18,672 nt of DNA from an uncultured Pseudomonadota bacterium (GCA_903918705.1 CAIXFP010000804.1:1-18672); one strand, 5' to 3'; positions 1 to 7,467 are shown, counted from the first letter of the stretch. Numbers and translations are program-made. Notes: a model not told the origin generated them from the letters alone.

Positions 1-338
1 GCCCTTGACCCGGCTACGGGGCTGACGCTTGTTGCCTCGCCACAGGGTGTAAACGATTCAATCAGATGCTGCATCAGTTCGCGAGCCCGGAACAGTGGCC
101 AGCTACGGACGGGTACATAATCACACGGGATGCAACATGTAGATATCCACATAAAGCCGATCAGTTGTCTTCGGGCAGAGGAGCCAAGTTACCGCTCAAC
201 ACTGACACCGGCCCTGGGCCATCAACGGCTCGTCCGTCGGCTGTGAGGCGGTTTGAGACGGTCGGCTCGCAAGGCTGTACGTCGCAAGTGGGTCGATCCC
301 GGCATCTGGCGTCTACCTGACAGCCGACCTTGGCAGGT
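1..338. other. Left end without a supportable gene
   Basis: I see no convincing gene in these 338 bases. The only plus-strand reading frame of any length (66-320) has no ribosome binding site and a low-complexity translation resembling no family I know. The stretch lies downstream of the recombinase operon, so it could hold one attachment site of the element, but only one end is visible and a core cannot be picked out. The G+C content appears a little lower and more mixed than in the genes to the right. Confidence 0.4.
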
Positions 339-842
339 TCAGGGATGAGGGAATGATTTCCTTCTCCCAGCCCCCTCCACCATCCCCTGCTGCCCCGCCC
401 AATCCAGCGGAATCGTCCGCCGCTGCAGCATCTCCAGTGACATTGTGCGTGGCAGCGTGCCATCCAGTGCCGCCTGCACAATCCCCGGCGCCAGCAGCGC
501 AAAGCGCAAGGCATCGCTGACCGTCACCCGGTGAAGGCCCTCCCGCTCGGCGATCTCGGCGGTATCCCCCGCTGTCCCGCTATCCAATAGATGCTGCCAG
601 TAGTACCCCCGAGCAAGCGTCTTGAGCAACGTCGGATCCTTGCTGGGCGTGATCGCCGCTGCCGACATACTGACCACCACAGGATCCTCGACACCCACTG
701 GTCCGACCACTACCTTCTTGATGCCACGCTTCTTGAATCGCAGCGGCACGAAAGTGGTGATCCGCACCCCGCCATCCTCCAGGGGATGCCGGCGCTCATG
801 GGGCTGACCGGTCGGTAGCAATTTCTTGCCTGTCCTGTTCAT
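339..842 (-). CDS. Recombinase-associated HTH-like protein (167 aa)
   Basis: This is the last gene of the minus-strand integration operon. Its ATG overlaps the recombinase stop codon by four bases (ATGA), which fixes the start at 842; a longer in-frame opening reaches 1019 but would run far into the recombinase gene. The N-terminal third is basic. The C-terminal half has a helix-turn-helix-like segment (EIAEREGLHRVTVSDALRFA), then 'LLAPGIVQAALDGTLPR' and a short leucine-rich stretch ending in LDWAGQ. From memory, this C-terminal pattern recurs in small proteins beside DUF2924-linked serine recombinases. It may be a DNA-binding accessory or directionality factor; that role is inferred from position and the HTH alone. 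Confidence 0.75.
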   Translation of the reverse strand: MNRTGKKLLPTGQPHERRHPLEDGGVRITTFVPLRFKKRGIKKVVVGPVGVEDPVVVSMSAAAITPSKDPTLLKTLARGYYWQHLLDSGTAGDTAEIAEREGLHRVTVSDALRFALLAPGIVQAALDGTLPRTMSLEMLQRRTIPLDWAGQQGMVEGAGRRKSFPHP

Positions 843-2206
843 ACCATGGCCTCCATCTCCAGCATCTCGCCGCCAATGCTGTCTGGGGCCAGTTCCCCGG
901 CCAGTTCCTTCCAGCCCACCTCGCGCCAGACAATGTCGATGCCGTCCGACAGCAACTGGATGCGCTCGATCAGCAGGTTCACCAGTCGCACCTGCTCCTC
1001 GGGGAACAACTGCTTCCACACATCCCCCAAGCGCCGCATCGCAAGCACAACGGTCGGCTCATCGAGATCGGGGTAGAGCAGTCGCACCTGGTTCCAGGTG
1101 CCCTGCATGGCCTCGGGCGACTGCAGGGCGCTGATCACCATGTTCACCACCACTTCCTCGATCTGGTCGGCAGGGATCATGCCGGTGGCGCTGGTGCCGC
1201 CGCCATACCGCCGGTCGGCTTTCGGGATGTAGTAGCGGTACTTCTTGCCTGACGGTTTCGTCGAGAAGGTGATGTGGTACTTCTCGCCATTCGGGCCGTA
1301 GAGCAGGCCGCGCAAGAGGGCGTCGGTCTTGCCTCGTGTCTGGGTAGCTCCCATCCGGCCGTGGGCGTCCTCAGCCAGGATCGCCTGCACCCGATCCCAC
1401 AGTTGCCGGGTGATGATCGGCTCGTGCTGACCGACGTGGACCACCCCCTTGTGGCGAATCTCGCCGACATAGATCGGGTTGCGCAGGGCCTTGGCCAGAA
1501 ACTTCTTGTCGATCGGCGTGCCGTTGCGCACCTTGCCGTCCGCCGTTTTCCAGGCCTTGGTGGTGATGCCGTCCAGGGCCAGTTCCCGGCACAGATCGGT
1601 TACCGAGCGCAGTTCTGCGAAACGCTGGAAGATGCGCCGCACCGTCCTGGCCTCAGCCTCGTTAATCACCAGTTTGCGATCCTTGACGTCATAGCCGAGT
1701 GCCGGGCATCCGCCCATCCACATGCCCTTGCGCTTGGAGGCGGCGATCTTGTCGCGGATGCGCTCGCCGGTGACCTCGCGCTCGAACTGGGCGAAGGACA
1801 GCAGGATGTTCAACATCAGCCGACCCATGGAAGTCGTGGTGTTGAACTGCTGGGTGACCGATACGAACGATACGCCGTGGCGTTCGAACACCTCGATCAG
1901 CCGCGCGAAGTCGGCAAGGCTGCGGGTGAGCCGGTCGATCTTGTAGACCACGACGATGTCGACCTGGTCGGCCATGATGTCGTTCATCAGGCGTTTCAGT
2001 GCCGGCCGCTCCATGTTGCCACCGGAGTAGCCGCCATCGTCGTAGTCGTCGCCGACCGGCATCCAGCCCTCGGCACGCTGGCTGACGATATAGGCCTGGC
2101 CCGCCTCGCGTTGGGCATCCAGGGAGTTGAACGACTGGTCCAGTCGCTCGTCGGTGGAAACGCGGGTGTACACCGCGCAGCGTTTTCTCGTGACGACGGC
2201 GTTCAT
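839..2206 (-). CDS. Large serine recombinase / site-specific integrase (455 aa)
   Basis: The protein starts with a resolvase-type catalytic domain (about residues 9-160). The nucleophile is Ser17 in YTRVSTDE, and the conserved KIDRLTRS motif (Asp91, Arg92, Arg95) follows. The helix GRLMLNILLSFAQFEREVTGERIRDK is typical of the E-helix region. A recombinase domain (roughly 180-290) and a C-terminal region follow. The usual zinc-ribbon cysteines after LLRGL are absent (LLRGLLYGPNGEKYHITF), as I recall for the subfamily paired with DUF2924 proteins. The start at 2206 overlaps the upstream stop as ATGA; an opening to 2257 is not needed. It should join and excise DNA through a Ser-DNA link and is the probable integrase of the element. 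Confidence 0.95.
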   Translation of the reverse strand: MNAVVTRKRCAVYTRVSTDERLDQSFNSLDAQREAGQAYIVSQRAEGWMPVGDDYDDGGYSGGNMERPALKRLMNDIMADQVDIVVVYKIDRLTRSLADFARLIEVFERHGVSFVSVTQQFNTTTSMGRLMLNILLSFAQFEREVTGERIRDKIAASKRKGMWMGGCPALGYDVKDRKLVINEAEARTVRRIFQRFAELRSVTDLCRELALDGITTKAWKTADGKVRNGTPIDKKFLAKALRNPIYVGEIRHKGVVHVGQHEPIITRQLWDRVQAILAEDAHGRMGATQTRGKTDALLRGLLYGPNGEKYHITFSTKPSGKKYRYYIPKADRRYGGGTSATGMIPADQIEEVVVNMVISALQSPEAMQGTWNQVRLLYPDLDEPTVVLAMRRLGDVWKQLFPEEQVRLVNLLIERIQLLSDGIDIVWREVGWKELAGELAPDSIGGEMLEMEAMV

Positions 2207-2661
2207 TTCGGCCTCCGCTGGGTCTTGATCAGGCCGAAGAACACCGGTCCGGACCACTGGCTGCCGGTGATGTGGCGGGCGACCGCCGACAGGCTCTTGA
2301 AGCGCTGGCCGGCATATTCAAAGCCGCCATCGCCCTGCGCGGTGACGCGGTGTTCCCGCTCACCGTATTCCCGCACCAGTACCGTGCCGGGCACGATGCG
2401 GATGTCGTTGACGGTCCGCGATTTGATCTTCGACTGCGACTCGCCAATTCGGATCAGTTGCCGGCGCACTTCGGGAGTGAGGCCGCCGAAGACCTCCTCC
2501 TGGATTTTGTAGGCGACCCGGCCTTCCACGTAGTTCCGGTTATGGTGCGAAGGCCGGCTCGGGAAATACTGGTCCCACAGCGCCCACAGATATTTCATCG
2601 GCAGCCTCGGTAGCGCCGCTACGCGGGCCGCCACCGTTTGTTCCTGGGTTTGTGCATTCAT
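2203..2661 (-). CDS. DUF2924-type protein (152 aa)
   Basis: The sequence matches the DUF2924 pattern I recall. An N-terminal VAALPRLPMKYLWALWDQYF segment is followed by HHNRNYVEGRVAYKIQEEVFGGL, then a beta-rich part with GTVLVREYGEREHRV, FEYAGQRFKSLSAVARHITGS and a WSGPVFFGL ending. The FKSLSAVARHITG stretch resembles a small DNA-associated fold seen in several phage and recombinase partners. Members nearly always sit directly upstream of a large serine recombinase, as here, with ATGA overlaps on both sides. The function is unknown; an accessory role in recombination, such as DNA binding or control of direction, is an inference from linkage. Confidence 0.9.
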   Translation of the reverse strand: MNAQTQEQTVAARVAALPRLPMKYLWALWDQYFPSRPSHHNRNYVEGRVAYKIQEEVFGGLTPEVRRQLIRIGESQSKIKSRTVNDIRIVPGTVLVREYGEREHRVTAQGDGGFEYAGQRFKSLSAVARHITGSQWSGPVFFGLIKTQRRPK

Positions 2662-2846
2662 CGTTTAACTCCTGGTTGAGAGGGGTTTGTATGAAGGCGC
2701 TCGGGTGCCGAGAAGCCAAGCGGAACAGCGCGCTCTCCGGGCAAGGTGGAGTGCAGGCGCGCAATGGCGGTGGCGAGGAGGGCTGCGGCCTCGCGGGCGC
2801 GTTGCCGGGGCGACAGAAGATCGGGTGGGGGAAGTTCGACGGTCAT
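2658..2846 (-). CDS. Small protein leading the recombinase operon (62 aa)
   Basis: This short gene ends in an ATGA overlap with the DUF2924 gene, continuing the coupling seen through the whole operon; that is the main reason for accepting it. The protein has an alanine-rich helix (QRAREAAALLATAIARLHS) and a short tail (PLGFSAPERLHTN) that I recall from small ORFs before DUF2924 genes elsewhere. No catalytic motif is visible. A good ribosome binding site is not obvious before the ATG at 2846. It may be a small accessory protein or simply a leader that sets translation of the operon. Confidence 0.65.
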   Translation of the reverse strand: MTVELPPPDLLSPRQRAREAAALLATAIARLHSTLPGERAVPLGFSAPERLHTNPSQPGVKR

Positions 2847-2972
2847 TTAGGTATCCATGAGGGGGGCAGACCGTCAGGGATACTAGGGCCAAGTATTCCA
2901 ACAGGATGGCAACGCAGGGCCATGGCGGGTCATCTGGAAAAGCCGATCTATGATTGCGCGTTCACAAAATCA

Positions 2973-2999
2973 TTGACGACAGATAGCAGGTTCGATAAT
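2973..2999 (+). promoter_or_regulatory. Candidate promoter for the XRE/ImmA module
   Basis: A TTGACG box (2973-2978) and a GATAAT box (2994-2999) each match the sigma-70 consensus at five of six positions, but the spacer is 15 bases, shorter than the ideal 17. The boxes lie about 35 bases before the XRE start, in the 188-base gap between the divergent recombinase operon and XRE gene. I could not find a matching promoter for the minus-strand operon in the same gap. Confidence 0.35.
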
Positions 3000-3034
3000 C
3001 TCGTCGTTAACCAATCACGCAACGCATACATTCC

Positions 3035-3313
3035 ATGTCATTCGGGGCCTTCATCAGACAGAAGCGAGATGCGGCAGGTATCGCGTTGAACGACTTCGCA
3101 CGTCAGATCGGCATCTCCCCCGCCTACTGGTCACGGATCGAGCGCGATCTGGAAAAGCCGCCCAAGGACGACCTGATCAGCAAAGCAGCGCAGCTTCTCA
3201 ACCTGGAGCCAGACGAGGCCTTCATCCAGGCCAGTCGTCTGCCACCAGACATGCAGTTGAATGTCGGAGAAGTTGTTCAGGCCTATCGCAGACGCACTAA
3301 ATCCGAGGACTGA
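3035..3313 (+). CDS. XRE-family transcriptional regulator (92 aa)
   Basis: A single Cro/CI-type helix-turn-helix domain fills residues 3-60: FGAFIRQKRDAAGIALNDFA, then QIGISPAYWSRIERDLEKPP, then a final helix with ISKAAQLLNLEPDEAF. The short C-terminal part has no dimerisation domain of the LexA/CI peptidase type. The next gene begins two bases after its stop codon and encodes an ImmA/IrrE protease. In ICEBs1 and related phages such a protease cleaves the XRE repressor (ImmR) and lifts repression. This protein is therefore the likely repressor of the element, probably acting on its own promoter and perhaps on the recombinase operon. No strong Shine-Dalgarno sequence precedes the ATG. Confidence 0.9.
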   Translation: MSFGAFIRQKRDAAGIALNDFARQIGISPAYWSRIERDLEKPPKDDLISKAAQLLNLEPDEAFIQASRLPPDMQLNVGEVVQAYRRRTKSED

Positions 3314-3315
3314 CC

Positions 3316-4167
3316 ATGACGTTGCTCACGGTCAACTACCGGCACACCGCTGGTTTCACGCCCCACTACATCAACAATGCCGCCGTCGAGGAAACAGCGA
3401 ACGCCGTGCGTGCCCAGTTGGTCTCTGCCGTAACGGATGCCATCACGCTATCGGTGCTGGGCGACATCACCGGCCTCAACGTCAACGGCATCCACTTCGA
3501 CCTGTGGATCAGCCTCGACCATCCGGTCAGCGACCACGAAACCGGGGAAACAGTCTGCGGCCTGCGCGAATTCGATCCTGGGGCGGGAGTGGATGCGGCA
3601 TCACTGCTGGTCTCGCCCGTCAGCGAATCCATGACCGAAGAGTTGGTGTTGAGCACGTTCGGCCACGAGTTGGGCCACGCCGTGTTCGAAGCGCCAGGCT
3701 GGATCGCCGGCTCCAAAGCCGGGCCTGGGCTCTTTGACGATGTGGTTGGGCAACCACTGAAGGTCTACCGCATGACCACCCGTGATGCCGCCCATCTGAG
3801 CGGCGCGGGCACGGCCGAACAGCAGAATCCGCCAGCCACGGTTCATGAAACCGAGCGGGCCAAAGCGATGCGGATCGCGGAATATCGCGCCAACGAATTC
3901 ATGGGCTCGCTCCTGGTTCCCCGCAGTCGCCTGCTCAACGCGGTGAACGAGATGGCCCCGATGCATCACGTCACAGTCGTGCACGGCCCCAGCCTGCTGG
4001 AAGGGCAGTTGACCAATCCCATGTCGCTGAAGGCGGACGGCGATCTTGGTGAATTCGATCTTGAAAGCCTGCAGAAAGCCATCGGAAAACGCTTCGGCGT
4101 GCATGGCCGTTTCATTCGGGTTCGCATGGAACGTTACGGTTTATTGCCGGGCAGTCGCCCACATTGA
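3316..4167 (+). CDS. ImmA/IrrE-family metallo-endopeptidase (283 aa)
   Basis: The zinc protease motif HELGH is at residues 117-121 (His117, Glu118, His121) in the context STFGHELGHAVFEAPGW. A probable third ligand is in the EYRANEF helix (Glu189), followed by the family-typical FMGSLLVPRS. The N-terminal 110 residues are longer than in minimal ImmA proteins and form a substrate or partner region of unknown fold; the C-terminal part ends in a helical stretch (ESLQKAIGKRFGV). Two bases separate it from the XRE gene, so the two are surely co-transcribed. By analogy with ImmA it would cut the XRE protein upon a signal; an alternative is use as the toxic or sensing half of a defence or toxin-antitoxin pair. 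Confidence 0.9.
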   Translation: MTLLTVNYRHTAGFTPHYINNAAVEETANAVRAQLVSAVTDAITLSVLGDITGLNVNGIHFDLWISLDHPVSDHETGETVCGLREFDPGAGVDAASLLVSPVSESMTEELVLSTFGHELGHAVFEAPGWIAGSKAGPGLFDDVVGQPLKVYRMTTRDAAHLSGAGTAEQQNPPATVHETERAKAMRIAEYRANEFMGSLLVPRSRLLNAVNEMAPMHHVTVVHGPSLLEGQLTNPMSLKADGDLGEFDLESLQKAIGKRFGVHGRFIRVRMERYGLLPGSRPH

Positions 4168-4173
4168 TTTGGC

Positions 4174-4260
4174 ATTGTCGGGTCGGGCCCGGCAATCACC
4201 AGCCGGCCACGTGCCGGCATTTCTTGGCCCGAATGGTTGCGCGTTCGCGTAACGCGCAAC
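4174..4260 (+). promoter_or_regulatory. Three consecutive hairpins between ImmA and the next gene
   Basis: The gap after the protease gene holds three hairpins in a row. The first, ATTGTCGGG / CCCGGCAAT (4174-4182, 4188-4196), has one mismatch that pairs as G-U in RNA. The second is GCCGGC / GCCGGC around CACGT (4202-4218), followed by ATTTCTT, which makes a weak terminator possible. The third is a perfect 10-bp stem, GTTGCGCGTT / AACGCGCAAC, with loop CGCGT (4236-4260). It ends only five bases before the AAAGGAG of the next gene. Partial termination, mRNA processing or translation control are all possible. Confidence 0.5.
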
Positions 4261-4277
4261 TAATGAAAGGAGCAGTC

Positions 4278-5744
4278 ATGGTCTCGACAGCAGAGAAACT
4301 TCAAAGCCCCCTCACGGATGACTTGGGCGGGGAAATCTCCGAGGCGCGGACGTCAGATGCCGGTCACCCTGATGCCGGAATCGCCAAAGCAGCGGCAGAT
4401 CATGGCCCGGAAATCCTGCCCGACATGGAGCATCTCGTCTGGCTGGTGCGCAAGGTCAGGAATGTGGCGCTACTCAAGCGGCTGCTGAAAACCGAGGGCA
4501 TCGCCGTCCCGGACGACGTTGCCAGGAAAATGGACAAGGCCAAGGGCATCCTGCCCCCTCCGGTGCGCAAGCAGCTATTCCCCCTGGTCGCGGCCACCGG
4601 CGCTTTGACCCGGCAACGGCTGGAACGCATTGCCGAACGCATTTCCCTCCTCGACAACGACTATGGCAAGGAGGCCGTGCTCTCCCTGCTGGATGGCGGC
4701 AATCCGCGCGATGCCGCAGCATTGGCCTGCCACGTCGACCCGCATGGCCGTGCCTTGCACCTCTACCTGGAGCAGGAATATCCGGAAAAGGAGGGCATGC
4801 AACAGGCACGATTCGACCAGGCCGAACGTGTGCAGGTGATGAATCGCCAGACGAAAAGTGAAGCGTACTCCAGCCACTACCGAGGGCCGAAGCACTTGGC
4901 GCCGAACATCGACGAGTTGGTGAAGCAGGCGCTCAAGGCTCGAATTCTTGGGCTCTACCCGGATGCCCCGACCGAGGATGTGCTCATCGAGCATTTCACG
5001 CGCCTGGGCGGCGGCCAGGCGACGCAGGATGAGGATGCAAACGAAGGCGATGCCGCTCCCGTCCTTCTGGACATCGTGACCGTCACCTTCAACGGCTCGG
5101 AGACGCATTACACCAAGGTCGAGCATGGCGAGGAGGTGGCGCACGATGACGTGGCTGCCCTGTCGATCCGCTTCGGATATGAGCGGGGGTCAGGCGCGAT
5201 CAGTGTCTTCAGCGATGACCGGGAGACCCGCCGTGATCTGGGCGGCATGTTCCGTGACCTGGTGTTGGCGGCCAGCGGCGACATCAACGACCTGCCGATT
5301 CAGGAATTCAACCTCACCGGTTTTGCCTCCGATGCGATCCTGCCCAGGCTGGTGGCGGAAAAAATCCCTGGCATCGATTCGATCTCCATCGCCCAGCTCA
5401 AGGTGGCGCGTTCGTTGACCCGGCATGTGGTGATGAACGCCCGTGAGGGGCGCGAGATGGACCGGCAGATCACCAGCCGGCTGGCCGTGATCCGGGATCG
5501 GTACGATGACCGGGACATCTATGAGGTGGCCAGGAGCGAATTCAAGGTGGATGACCTGAGCCAGTTCGACATCGCCCAGGTCACCCTGAAAATGCGGATC
5601 GCCCGACAGCGCCATCGAAGGGCACATGACATCTCGGTCCAGATCACGGCACCGCACGGACTGAACGACAAGATGAAGACCGAGGACGACCGCAAACTGG
5701 TGATGGCGCAGCTTGCCCGCCTGGGCATCCTGATTGAATTCTGA
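4278..5744 (+). CDS. Unknown protein following the XRE/ImmA pair (488 aa)
   Basis: I do not recognise this protein. The ATG at 4278 was chosen because a strong AAAGGAG (4266-4272) sits five bases upstream; longer in-frame openings to 4164 cross the hairpin region. Residues 1-45 look disordered. Residues 50-150 are helical and basic (HLVWLVRKVRNVALLKRLLKT; VARKMDKAKGILPPPVRKQL), then comes an acidic linker (about 245-262, QDEDANEGD) and a mixed alpha/beta C-terminal half with DIVTVTFNGSETHYTKVEHG and RETRRDLGGMFRDLV. No signal peptide, membrane segment or known catalytic motif is visible. The next gene starts ten bases after its stop, so the two probably form a functional pair. A large intracellular protein of the immunity or defence module is the most I can infer. 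Confidence 0.85.
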   Translation: MVSTAEKLQSPLTDDLGGEISEARTSDAGHPDAGIAKAAADHGPEILPDMEHLVWLVRKVRNVALLKRLLKTEGIAVPDDVARKMDKAKGILPPPVRKQLFPLVAATGALTRQRLERIAERISLLDNDYGKEAVLSLLDGGNPRDAAALACHVDPHGRALHLYLEQEYPEKEGMQQARFDQAERVQVMNRQTKSEAYSSHYRGPKHLAPNIDELVKQALKARILGLYPDAPTEDVLIEHFTRLGGGQATQDEDANEGDAAPVLLDIVTVTFNGSETHYTKVEHGEEVAHDDVAALSIRFGYERGSGAISVFSDDRETRRDLGGMFRDLVLAASGDINDLPIQEFNLTGFASDAILPRLVAEKIPGIDSISIAQLKVARSLTRHVVMNAREGREMDRQITSRLAVIRDRYDDRDIYEVARSEFKVDDLSQFDIAQVTLKMRIARQRHRRAHDISVQITAPHGLNDKMKTEDDRKLVMAQLARLGILIEF

Positions 5745-5754
5745 GGGGGTGCGG

Positions 5755-6684
5755 ATGCCGACGCTGAGGCACCTCCTGCTTGCGCTGGAACGCTTTCGGG
5801 AGATCTCCGAACGCGTGACCAGCGCCAATCTTGGCCTGAGCGGGATGAATCTGGCCGGCCACCCGTGGTTCATGCCGGACGGTTGTTTGACGCATGTGCT
5901 CGCCCCCTTCTTGGATTCCGAGGAGGAGGTCGAAGTCACACTCGACGAGGAGGCCGGCGTGTACCGCTACATGAGTCCACAGCGAGGCGCGCGGGTGGTG
6001 ACGCGGCCGCTGGCGGAAATCAGCCTCTATCGGGTCAACCCGGATGCGATCCTCGGTGACATGGCGTCGCTGCTTGGCATTTACCAGACCGTGAAATCTC
6101 GCCGGGCATGCCTGGTGGCTGGGCATCTCTGGTACCTCGGCGAATTCCGGATCGGCAGTTCACCGGCCTCCGCGCCGATGTTCTATGGCCGGGCGCTGAG
6201 CGCCGCCCCTGCCGGCGCCCTCGAAGAAAGGCTGCTCGATGGCATCCACGAACATGCCGGCATCGTGCTGACGCCGATCCTCCCGACCAGGCCGATCGCG
6301 ACCCGCCATCGACTTCGCCTGCTGGATGATTTCCTGTATGTGGACGATGGCAAGGAAGCCTTCGACCTGTCGGCGCTGACGCAGGTGCTCACAGGGAAAC
6401 CGGCCAGGGCAGCCGAGGTCGCCGAGGAATGGTTCGACGAACCGGGCGGCGTGCTCAAGCTGCGGCACTTGCCCAAGCCCGTGGCCTTCACCGGTTTCCA
6501 GAAAAACATCATCGCCATGTTCTGGCGGGCACGGGACGGCGAATGTCTGGAGTGGACGCAGGATGTGAAGACCCAGTCCGGATCGGTCGCCCCGACCTTG
6601 GACGCGGCGATGGGGGGCAAGGAAAACCGAGAGATGTTCATCGAGCGTGTATCGCGCGGCTGCTATCGACTTCGCCGGAGATAG
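5755..6684 (+). CDS. Unknown protein, partner of the preceding gene (309 aa)
   Basis: I do not recognise this protein. GAGGGGG at 5743-5749 lies five bases before the ATG at 5755 and sets the start. The protein opens with a helix (LRHLLLALERFREISERV) and a beta-rich, acidic section (EEEVEVTLDEEAGVYRYM). A central part follows (MASLLGIYQTVKSRRACLVAGHLWYLGEF). A basic C-terminal domain comes last (FTGFQKNIIAMFWRARDGECLEW ... NREMFIERVSRGCYRLRRR), which could be a small winged-helix-like fold, though that is a guess. Its last 47 bases overlap the 3' end of the oppositely transcribed nuclease gene. It closes the operon begun by the XRE gene. Confidence 0.85.
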   Translation: MPTLRHLLLALERFREISERVTSANLGLSGMNLAGHPWFMPDGCLTHVLAPFLDSEEEVEVTLDEEAGVYRYMSPQRGARVVTRPLAEISLYRVNPDAILGDMASLLGIYQTVKSRRACLVAGHLWYLGEFRIGSSPASAPMFYGRALSAAPAGALEERLLDGIHEHAGIVLTPILPTRPIATRHRLRLLDDFLYVDDGKEAFDLSALTQVLTGKPARAAEVAEEWFDEPGGVLKLRHLPKPVAFTGFQKNIIAMFWRARDGECLEWTQDVKTQSGSVAPTLDAAMGGKENREMFIERVSRGCYRLRRR

Positions 6685-7375
6685 TTGCGGAGTGGGTGGC
6701 ACCAATCGTTGCGTAGACGCCGTAGACAACTGTTGGGTCACTTGGCACTTCATTGGCTTTCAGGATTCTGAATGCCCTCGAGAGTTTTCCGTTGGACGCG
6801 ATCAGATGCTCGTTTGCCGCCCTGACTTCGGGCAGGTCAAGAAACACCATGAATTTCAAGGCATCCGTGCCCAGAGGGGATGCCTTCGACTTTCCCTGTA
6901 GTAATGCATTGATATCTTTCAGTATGCCGGCCTTCTGCGCTGCGCCGTACTTCTTGCCGCAATTGATTGGAACATTGCACTTCACCTCGGCGACGAGTGG
7001 TATGGGAGCCGAGGACTGGACATCGTAGCCATTGCTACTGGGCTTGCTACGCAACACATCCGCGCGAAGTTTTGTGGACGCATCCACATCCAGCGAAAGG
7101 GCGAGGGCAAGCCAATCAATGAACTCGAGTGTGAGATGCATGGTGAGCGCATTGTTGATGTCGGACAGCGCTGACTTCATGCCGAGGAGACTCTTCAGCT
7201 TCAGTTTTCCGTAGTAGTCGTCGGAGGGCAGTTGGAACGCATCCTGCAAAAACGCGTTGATGCGTTGACGCAGGTTCTCGTCTCTCTGATAGGTGTGAGT
7301 GGGTGTCATCTGCCTTGCACCAGGCCTGTAGTTAAGGCCCTTCAACTGTACATCCCTGACATCCTCAATCCTCAT
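6638..7375 (-). CDS. Probable PD-(D/E)XK nuclease, lone gene (245 aa)
   Basis: The gene runs against its neighbours. I chose the ATG at 7375, preceded by GGAA; an in-frame TTG at 7408 would add 11 residues. Residues 25-110 are helical. Then comes GYDVQ (Asp118) and, twelve residues on, PLVAEVKCN (Glu130, Lys132), followed by NCGKKYGAAQKAGILKDINALL and KFMVFLDLPEV. An Asp, a hydrophobic strand ending in Glu-x-Lys, and a downstream helix are the signature of PD-(D/E)XK nucleases, including many restriction enzymes. Family and target are not recognised. G+C is about 52-55% in the four 60-base lines I counted (6901, 7021, 7141, 7201) against about 65-70% nearby. This suggests a separately acquired cargo gene, plausibly for exclusion of other phages. 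Confidence 0.75.
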   Translation of the reverse strand: MRIEDVRDVQLKGLNYRPGARQMTPTHTYQRDENLRQRINAFLQDAFQLPSDDYYGKLKLKSLLGMKSALSDINNALTMHLTLEFIDWLALALSLDVDASTKLRADVLRSKPSSNGYDVQSSAPIPLVAEVKCNVPINCGKKYGAAQKAGILKDINALLQGKSKASPLGTDALKFMVFLDLPEVRAANEHLIASNGKLSRAFRILKANEVPSDPTVVYGVYATIGATHSATISGEVDSSRAIHAR

Positions 7376-7388
7376 ATTTGCTGTTCCG

Positions 7389-7419
7389 TTAGCTATTCCG
7401 TGAGGCAAGTCATTAGCTA
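7389..7419. promoter_or_regulatory. Paired TTAGCTA sites between divergent genes
   Basis: TTAGCTA occurs at 7389-7395 and again at 7413-7419, 24 bases apart, in the gap between the lone nuclease gene and the early operon. Because the TAGCTA core is a palindrome and the flanks read CGT-TAGCTA and TAGCTA-AACG, the pair is also nearly inverted. This is a plausible two-site operator for one of the HTH proteins encoded nearby. No convincing -35/-10 pair could be placed on either strand. Confidence 0.3.
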
Positions 7420-7434
7420 AACGGTCGAGACCAT

Positions 7435-7465
7435 GCGGTTGCCTTTTTCAACAAGGAGCAACCGC
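7435..7465 (+). promoter_or_regulatory. Hairpin over the ribosome binding site of the early operon
   Basis: GCGGTTGC (7435-7442) and GCAACCGC (7458-7465) form a perfect 8-bp stem. The 15-base loop contains most of the AAGGAG ribosome binding site (7453-7458), and inner CTT/AAG pairing could bury more of it. The ATG of the first early gene begins three bases after the stem. The structure could hold back translation of that gene. Confidence 0.45.
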
Positions 7466-7467
7466 AA

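Noticed and set aside
275..305. GTCGATCCCGGC stretch resembling a tRNA T-arm
   Set aside because: No acceptor stem, anticodon arm or D-arm could be placed around it.
66..320. 84-aa plus-strand reading frame at the left end
   Set aside because: No ribosome binding site, mixed composition and no recognisable domain; likely chance in G+C-rich DNA.
1274..2512. 412-aa open frame on the plus strand
   Set aside because: Antisense shadow of the serine recombinase and DUF2924 genes, both of which have clear family motifs.
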